A program made the position numbers and the translations under genes. A DNA stretch of 64,000 nucleotides from Gordionus sp. m RMFG-2023. Its lineage: Eukaryota > Nematomorpha > Gordioida > Chordodea > Parachordodidae. The notes under the pieces were generated by a model that was not told the origin of the DNA, did not search any database, and worked only from the letters and a program-made list of their open reading frames with translations. Positions within the stretch are counted from its first letter, which is position 1. Each line of letters begins with the position of its first letter. Location: contig NC_088775.1 in the NCBI RefSeq assembly GCF_954871325.1, forward strand, positions 63,589,561-63,653,560. The letters run 5' to 3'. Below, one piece after another: positions 58,286 through 64,000 of this stretch.

Positions 58286-58500
58286 ACTATTCGTAACTTA
58301 TTGTCTTAAACCTAGCAAAAACATTTTTAAAAAAATTCACTAATATATCTTTTATTTTTTGATAATATATTTTATTTGTGTATGTATATAAAAAAAATCA
58401 ACATTTACAAATTTATTATTATAAAATAAAACTATAAAATTAAAAACGGATATTTATTGATAGTTTTAATATTTAAAATTTACTAAAAAAGATATTTTAT

Positions 58501-60368
58501 TTAAAAATTCTGTAATATCAGAAGTTCTTTCATTTCATATTTTCTATTTCTTCGCCGCACTCTAGATCCATTATTGATCTGGATAATTTTGAGGTCGTTA
58601 GAATGTTGATGACCTATTAAAGTTTTTATAAGAATATAAACATTTGGGTGAGCGTGTGCCATTTTTCTCTTTAAGGCATGATGAAACCCCTCTAGATGAT
58701 TGTTGGTGCGGGGACCATCGACTTTATATCTAAATTATATGAAAATTTTAAAAATTAATTAATTATATTTTAAATACCTTGTCCATATGCCATGAGGAAA
58801 TATGGCATTAAGGCCTAGCCATGTCGTATCCATATACTCCATAAAATCCATGAGCATGGGATTTTCAGATGCCATAATATAACAATTTTGCCTTACCCTA
58901 GATATATCTTCCTCCTTACAAAAAGGCAAAGTTGTCATGGGCCTAACAACTTTGTGAACATTGGAGTGGTTCAGATACAAGCTTACCAACCCTAAAGATT
59001 GACATCTTCGCCATAACGCTTGCGAATAATGGAAAAAACATCTTATACAAAATTATATTAGATAATAAATCATAAATTTAACCCTTTATAATCATGCTAG
59101 GAAATACAAACTTGAGAGCTGATATAGCAGCTGCCTCAAAGTCTGTTTGGCCAAATCGAGGATTAAAGGTTATCTGGCGTTCGGCGCAAAAATTAGTAAT
59201 AATTTTAAAAAGCCGGATATATGTTTCTTTTGTCTTATCCGGAAGGAGAGCGTAAATGATAAGTATCACAACACCTTCATACATAACATGCAAGGTATAA
59301 AGTTGATAAAATAAGGTAGGAGCTACATGAAAATTTCATCCATGTAGATCATATTAGAACCCTCGGTCAAACGCAACATGGAATCAGTACCAAAAACGTA
59401 TAAGTTACCTGTTCCGTGGATTAGAAAACGTTCATTGCGAGTTGTCATAGCATATTCTGCTGATAACTCAATATCCAAAATCGAATGAGGCATAGGGGGC
59501 CGATATTTCATAAGGAGTCTATGTGACTCCTCAAAGATATAAATGATGGTATCGCCTCAGAATAGTTTTCTATTTCTGGATCCTCCAAACATCTCTTATC
59601 CATAGTTTGTTGATAAATGTTTAAGCGTGTCTCAAAGAGATTCTGAGCTACAATGTTTTCGAGTGCTTCTTTAGTTTTAAGCATCTCGAATGTCCCTATT
59701 TCAAAAGGATGATCATGTATACCCGAAGCAATATAAGCACCATCAAATATGCATTTATACTCTACAACGATATTTTATAATGTCCCTATTTTGACAGTGA
59801 AATCTATATAGATAGTTCTGAAAGAAGAGTAATATTTTCCCCTTTTGGCTTTTGACAAAACGAGCCTCTAGTTAATTAAAAATAATATTAATGCAATTTA
59901 TTATAATTATTTTTACCATAAATATTTGAATTTAAGTCTAATAAGGCTTGTGCTATGTCAAGAGGGGAATCTAGATTTGTGTCAGGCACTATGGGAGAAA
60001 CTTGTGGTTCCAAATGTGGAATACCATTGGATGAAACTAGATTATAAAGAAAATTGTCAAATTAAGAATTTTTAAAATTTTTATTTACTTGAGATATCAG
60101 GCACTATGGGAGAAACTTGTGGTTCCAAATGTGGAATACCATTGGATGAAACTAGATTATAAAGAAAATTGTCAAATTAAGAATTTTTAAAATTTTTAGT
60201 TACTTGAGATATCAGGCACTATGAGAGAAACTTGTGGTTCCAAATGTGGAATACCATTGGATGAAACTAGATTGTAAAGAAAATTGTCAAATTAAGAATT
60301 TTTAAAATTTTTATTTACTTAAGATATCAGGCAAAATCACAGAATCTTGTGATTGTGTTGATGGAAGA
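58501..60368 (-). pseudogene. MULE transposase with FLYWCH-like N part, decayed
   Basis: Order on the minus strand: array exons (60368-60319, 60266-60204, 60151-60089, 60036-59917), a FLYWCH-like part (about 59770-59690, YKC...HDHPFE), MPHSILDIELSAEY ... FLIH (59511-59323), the first Asp context (YMDEIF, normally DGTF), YQLYTLHVMYEGVV, FGQTDFEAAAISALKFVFP (second Asp, about 59150), CFFHYSQALWRRCQSLGL (about 59030), then GIWTRY, and the last exon 58729-58501 (PRTNNHLEGFHHALKRKMAH, third acidic residue). Intron 58777-58730 joins in phase. Frameshifts lie near 59560, 59335 and probably at the 59078 donor. Dead. Confidence 0.85.
59917..60368 (-). repeat. Tandem array of MULE N-terminal exons
   Basis: Period 115 bp. 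Exons 60368-60319 (50 nt, diverged), 60266-60204 (63 nt), 60151-60089 (63 nt) and a last one extended to 120 nt (60036-59917) that leads into TNLDSPLDIAQALLDLNSNI. The 63-nt exon starts after TTTATAATCTAG and ends TCAA|GTAAAT. It is phase 1 at both ends and adds SSNGIPHLEPQVSPIVPDI per copy without changing frame. Confidence 0.85.
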
Positions 60369-60374
60369 CTAAGA

Positions 60375-61000
60375 TGGGTGTTATCTTATTTAAAATAAAG
60401 ATGTTTAAATATCTTAAATATTTATTTTATTACATTTACACTTCGCTGTGTTCTATCGTGATTATTATGTCCTTTAATGAGAGCTTAGCTCTACCAGAAC
60501 AATTATCACGACAACTTAAGTGTATAAATTTTTTGTTGGCACTTTTTATGAGGTACTCATACCCTAAATAAATTATTAAATGATTTCCTTTTTGAGTTTT
60601 CTTAAAAGTAAAAAAATATATAAAAATATATAAAACAATATTACTTCAAATTTAATATTTTGAATCTTAAGGTAACATTCCAAATTATTGGCAATAGTGG
60701 CTATTATCTATAAATATTTGAATTATTTTTAAAAATTTATTAAGAATATATAAATCTATATTAAATCAGTGCTATTATAATTATTAGAGTAATACATATA
60801 AATTATATTGTTACTTTACTGTTAACAATTGTAAAAATGGAATATCAAGATCACTCATAATGTCAAATATAGTATTGATAGTTTAAGCTTAATTGATTTA
60901 ATATTATTAAGTTATTTTACAATCTTAATTAATTAAATATAATCATTTATTAATTGAAAATAAAATTAATCCAATTTAATAGTGTGATTTGTGTTGTCAA
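60375..61000. other. AT-rich MULE interior
   Basis: No supportable gene. If the transposase has further 5' exons they should lie here on the minus strand, but I see none. Confidence 0.35.
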
Positions 61001-61004
61001 GTTC

Positions 61005-61690
61005 AATATCAATAATCAACTAAATCACTCTTTTAAATTTAAGCCTTTAAGAAAATATCTAAAATTTAAATCAGTATCCAAAACTTCTTAGTGAAAACTC
61101 TAACTATATTTAATTAATACATCTTTATAAATTATATTATCATTAAGTTCAATATCAAAATTTAAGTCTCTAAGAAATTTCTAAAATTTAAACCAGTATA
61201 CAAAACTTCTTAGTTAAAGTCAGTATTCAAAACTTTTGAGTGAAAACTCTAACTATATTTAATTAATACATCTTTATAAATTATATTATGATCATTAAGT
61301 TCAATATCAAAATTTAAGCCTCTAAGAAAATTTCTAAAATTTAAACCAGTATACAAAACTTCTTAGTCAAAGTCAGTATTCAAAACTTTTGAGTGAAAAC
61401 TCTAACTATATTTAATTAATACATCTTTATAAATTATATTATCATTAAGTTCAATATCAAAATTTAAGTCTCTAAGAAAATTTCTAAAATTTAAACCAGT
61501 ATACAAAACTTCTTAGTCAAAGTCAGTATTCAAAACTTTTGAGTGAAAACTCTAACTATATTTAATTAATACATCTTTGTAAATTATATTATGATCATTA
61601 AGTTCAATATCAAAATTTAAGCCTAAGAAAATTTCTAAAATTTAAACCAGTATACAAAACTTTTTAAAAAACTAATATATTACTTGCCAC
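61005..61690. repeat. Tandem repeat, unit about 151 bp
   Basis: Four to five units marked by CAAAACTTTTGAGTGAAAAC (near 61228, 61380 and 61531), TTAAGTTCAATATCAAAATT and AAACCAGTATACAAAACTTC. The units are highly similar, so the array is recent. It lies just inside the right TIR of the MULE. Confidence 0.88.
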
Positions 61691-61810
61691 TTTTAATTTT
61701 TTATCGCTTCAGATATGGCGGTCATTTTTTGAATATGTTATTTTGAAGACGTTTTAAAACATACTCAATTTATGCTATTTTGAGCAATGCTATTTAGTGG
61801 TCAACCGCTC

Positions 61811-62130
61811 ATTTAGATGCCCCCTATCCAGAAATTATACCATTGTTAGATGATGAAGCACAGGTTTTATAATTTTTAAATATGATTCTTTTATAAATCA
61901 AGATCATTTTCTATATTTATAATTAATAGCAATCACATTTAGATGCCCCCTATCCAGAAATTATACCATTGTTAGATGATAAAGCCCAGGTTATATATTT
62001 TAAATATGATTATTTTAATAAATCCAGATCATTTTCTATATTTATAATTAATAGCAATCTCATTTAGATGCCCCCTATCCAGAAATTATATCATTGTTAG
62101 ATGATGAAGCCCAGGTTTTATAATTTTTAA
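61811..62130 (+). repeat. hAT G exon array, right part
   Basis: Three units at 125-126 bp: exons 61817-61863, 61943-61989 and 62068-62114, all 47 nt, nearly identical, with TTTAG acceptors and CAG|GTT donors. 47 nt is not a multiple of three, so including more than one would shift the frame. That argues for alternative use or mere duplication. Confidence 0.78.
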
Positions 62131-62667
62131 CTATAATTTTTTTTAAAATATGAATGAAACATAATATTTTTAAATTTATAATATAAAATTTATAAGTTTT
62201 AATAGTTTGTTTGTAGAATGTTAATTAAATTTCTCTTCAAAATATAGCAAATGGAAAATATAGCCAATAGTTTTATTTTTGATAACCCAGAAGAAATATA
62301 TAGAAATTTATCAACAAATAAAGAGGTTTATAATTTAAATAATATTTAATAATGTCTTTAAAGGGTAAAGATAATCATATTGTTATCCAATTAGAGTCAA
62401 TTTATACAGATGAAGTAATCAGTTTAAATTATCTATACATTTTAAATTATACAGTTGCCAAACAAAGCTAAATTAACTCCTTTATCTCAATATAAAAATG
62501 AAGAAGATATTATTTCATTATATAAGGAAAAGAATCCTAATGATCCCTTTCATTTTTTTAAATGTAGAATGACTAAAAATATGATTGATTTTATAATTCA
62601 ATTTGGCCCACTACAACCAAGTTCCAGTGAATCTAGTTATCCAAAAACTCATAACAGGTTGATTTAA

Positions 62668-62821
62668 TGATATTGTTGCCAGTAGTAGTAGATTAAGTAG
62701 TTTGAGTTATATTTATTTAATTTTGTACTTTTTATTATAATAAATAAAATTTATTTCCAAAATATTATTTTATGAATATTTTAAAGAATAAGGACTTTTT
62801 ATAACAAAGTATAATTATCTT
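62668..62821. other. AT-rich spacer between hAT G and hAT I
   Basis: No gene or repeat seen. Confidence 0.4.
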
Positions 62822-64000
62822 TAGGGCTGTGCCGATCCACATATTTTTCACCGATCCGATCCGATATTGGTTCAAAACCGATCCGATACCGATCCGATAT
62901 TTATATTAATTTTTCACCACCCCTCTTTGAACCAAATGTAATTAATAAATCAATATTTTTTATGCATAATTTAATTTTTTTATTTCAACAATAATTTTAA
63001 AAAAAATATATAATAATATATCCATTTTATGTTGGTTTATAAAATTGTAATATTTAATATATAAAATTATAATATTTTAGATTTTTTTAAATAAATATAA
63101 GAGCCTCTAGATTTTCAGGCGATAGGCTTCTACGATGAGGACTATCAATATCCCCTGCCGTACTGAAGGCAGACTCAGATAGACACTTGTTGCTGGAGGA
63201 GCCAAAAATTTACGTGCAAGTGTTGATAAAGTTGGATATTTACAGCATTAACTCTCCAATATTCAAGTGGATTCACTGGGGATATAATATCAATATCATC
63301 AATGTTATTCGAGTTTTCTAAATAAATAACACAAATATAAAATTAGCATTTATAAAATCGTGGGTTTCATACAAACCCAATCTTTTGTTGATTTTGAAAA
63401 ATCACCCAAACAAATGGGTCAATCATAGCCCAACCAAGCAATATTTAAATTAATATGAAAAATATGTTGTTATACTTTCTATATATAGATTCTTTTAAAT
63501 ATTCCTTGATTTCTATTAGGTATGGCAGGTCATCATTTTTTACATTACTATCGATTTCATTTATTACTAGTTTTTCTTTGATTTTCAATTTATAAGCATC
63601 CCTTAAATTAAATTTGCATTTTTTAATGTTATGTGGAACATTTTTCTCATTGTCATTACCTAAGTTAACAATAAAATCTAAATTTATTTTAAAAAATATA
63701 AAACCTGGCGAATCTTTATTAGAAATTGGAAGTTAAACATTATCATCACCTTTAAAAAAAGACTCACATGCAGTCCTGAGCTTTTCTATGTATGATATGT
63801 TTTTTGGCAAAAAGAAATCCTTATATCGAGGATCAAGTAATGTTGCGACAACATAATTGTCATCATCATAAATATCAAAAAACCGAGTTGTTAATTGATT
63901 ATTAGTGGTATTCTTCATAGTCTGCACACCTCTATCTGTGTCCCCATTAATTGTTAATTCACTTTTCAGAATTTCAACAAAGGGTATAACATTGCTAATT
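62822..64000 (-). mobile_element. hAT I: BED/ZBED-type hAT, cut by the window edge
   Basis: The left end TAGGGCTGTGCCGATCCACA is followed by repeats of CCGATCCGATA (five or six in 62830-62905), a layout well known from animal hATs with TAGGGCTGTGC ends. The transposase is on the minus strand. The right end is outside the window. Confidence 0.8.
63082..63927 (-). pseudogene. hAT I transposase, C-terminal part
   Basis: 63927-63733 reads FFDIYDDDNYVVATLLDPRY then KDFFLPKN, the conserved hAT 'atlLDPryK' region. The C end (about 63255-63082) reads YPTLSTLARKFLAPPATS, then, after a frame change, CLSESAFSTAGDID and LSPENLEALIFI, the dimerisation motif. Between 63300 and 63730 decayed coding DNA continues (EENSIDDIDIISPVNPLEYW-like). 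At least two frameshifts. The upstream part lies beyond 64000. Confidence 0.82.

Larger units (their letters stand above)
53942..58289. mobile_element. Giant foldback element of satellite DNA, 4348 bp
   Basis: Ends are the perfect 12-bp TIR TAGTGTTGTTAA / TTAACAACACTA. Target duplication TTCGTAAC (53934-53941 and 58290-58297), perfect 8 bp. The element is a near palindrome with arms 53942-56249 and 56250-58289. Each arm has, from outside in, a GGGTCG/CGACCC array of about 34-bp units, a unique block of about 150 bp, and a 119-bp satellite array. An 8-bp duplication and TAG...CTA ends fit a non-autonomous hAT. No transposase. Confidence 0.92.
51160..61809 (-). mobile_element. MULE (Mutator-like element) with a MITE and a foldback nested inside
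   Basis: Imperfect TIRs: left GGTCTAAATCGCATTAATCA, right (reversed) GACCACTAAATAGCATTGCT, followed by the shared core TCAAAATAGCATAAA at both ends. Inside, on the minus strand, is a MULE transposase with FLYWCH-like remains (58501-60368). It also contains the MITE 51776-52159, the foldback 53942-58289 and 151-bp tandem repeats. It interrupts the hAT G exon array. No clean 8-10 bp target duplication is visible because both flanks are array units. Confidence 0.7.
50570..62667 (+). pseudogene. hAT G: 5' exons of a ZMYM1-like hAT gene, split by a MULE
   Basis: Exon 50570-50869 has a zinc-finger look, CLYTGCTSKKIRKNKINLHY then KIRH (CX4CX12HX4H). Then come array exon units (50998-51044, and the broken 51124 unit), the MULE (about 51160-61809), more units (61817-61863, 61943-61989, 62068-62114), a short open stretch near 62253-62320 (MENIANSFIFDNPEEIYRNL) and the TTF start exon (62455-62667: NPNDPFHFFKCRMTKNMIDF then IIQFGPLQPSS). 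The last matches the hAT A exon (PNDQFHFILFRMTN...GPCQP). Nothing follows it but AT-rich DNA, so the rest of the gene is missing. Confidence 0.7.

Noticed and set aside
1-64000. tRNA, rRNA or other structured RNA genes
   Set aside because: I found no cloverleaf with A and B boxes and no rRNA-like conserved stretch. The TGGTGC phrases are retrotransposon primer-binding sites.

Overview
The window is extremely AT-rich eukaryotic DNA. I find no host gene I can defend. Almost everything supportable is a transposable element (TE), a fragment of one, or tandem-repeat DNA. Spliced transposase genes, several hAT families (ZMYM1/TTF type and BED type), a FLYWCH/MULE element, Helitrons, Ty3/Gypsy elements and a LINE tail point to an animal, most likely an invertebrate. 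I cannot name the species.

Layout. 1-3857: minus-strand Ty3/Gypsy element running off the window (Gypsy-1). 3858-27527: a ZMYM1-like hAT gene ('hAT A', plus strand) blown apart by nested insertions. These are LARD-1 (a short LTR element without genes, 4416-6670); Gypsy-2 (6933-19564), whose 5' LTR is split by Helitron-1 (7007-14488), which itself holds hAT B-1 (7769-11056); and LARD-2 (20545-25451), which holds hAT B-2 (22725-24807). 28490-30170: degenerate 126-bp satellite. 30745-33334: a second, inverted copy of the hAT A locus without those insertions, which supplies empty sites for three of them. 33335-39329: Helitron-2 (minus), holding hAT F. 41233-49162: hAT E remains, holding a long-TIR element and hAT D. 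About 49765-50330: LINE tail. 50570-62667: hAT G 5' exons split by a MULE (about 51160-61809), which itself contains a MITE and a 4.35-kb giant foldback element. 62822-64000: hAT I, running off the window.

Main points. (1) Three unrelated transposase genes (hAT A, hAT G and the MULE) each carry a tandem array of a short N-terminal exon with splice sites kept in most units. In two of them the exon length is a multiple of three (84/87 and 63 nt). (2) The two inverted copies of the hAT A locus act as an insertion calendar: duplication first, then Gypsy-2, LARD-2 and LARD-1 in order of LTR divergence. (3) Helitron-1 is supported by TC and CTAG ends, a terminal hairpin, an exact A|T insertion point in a known LTR, and Rep-like protein remains. 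(4) hAT B-2 is an internally deleted derivative of hAT B-1 in which the reading frame stays open across the deletion. (5) The foldback at 53942-58289 has an 8-bp target duplication and mirror-image satellite arrays, nearly every unit holding a 12-bp palindrome.

Coordinates of TE ends with target duplications are exact to the base as read. Other ends are approximate. All similarity statements come from reading this window and from remembered family motifs, not from searches.
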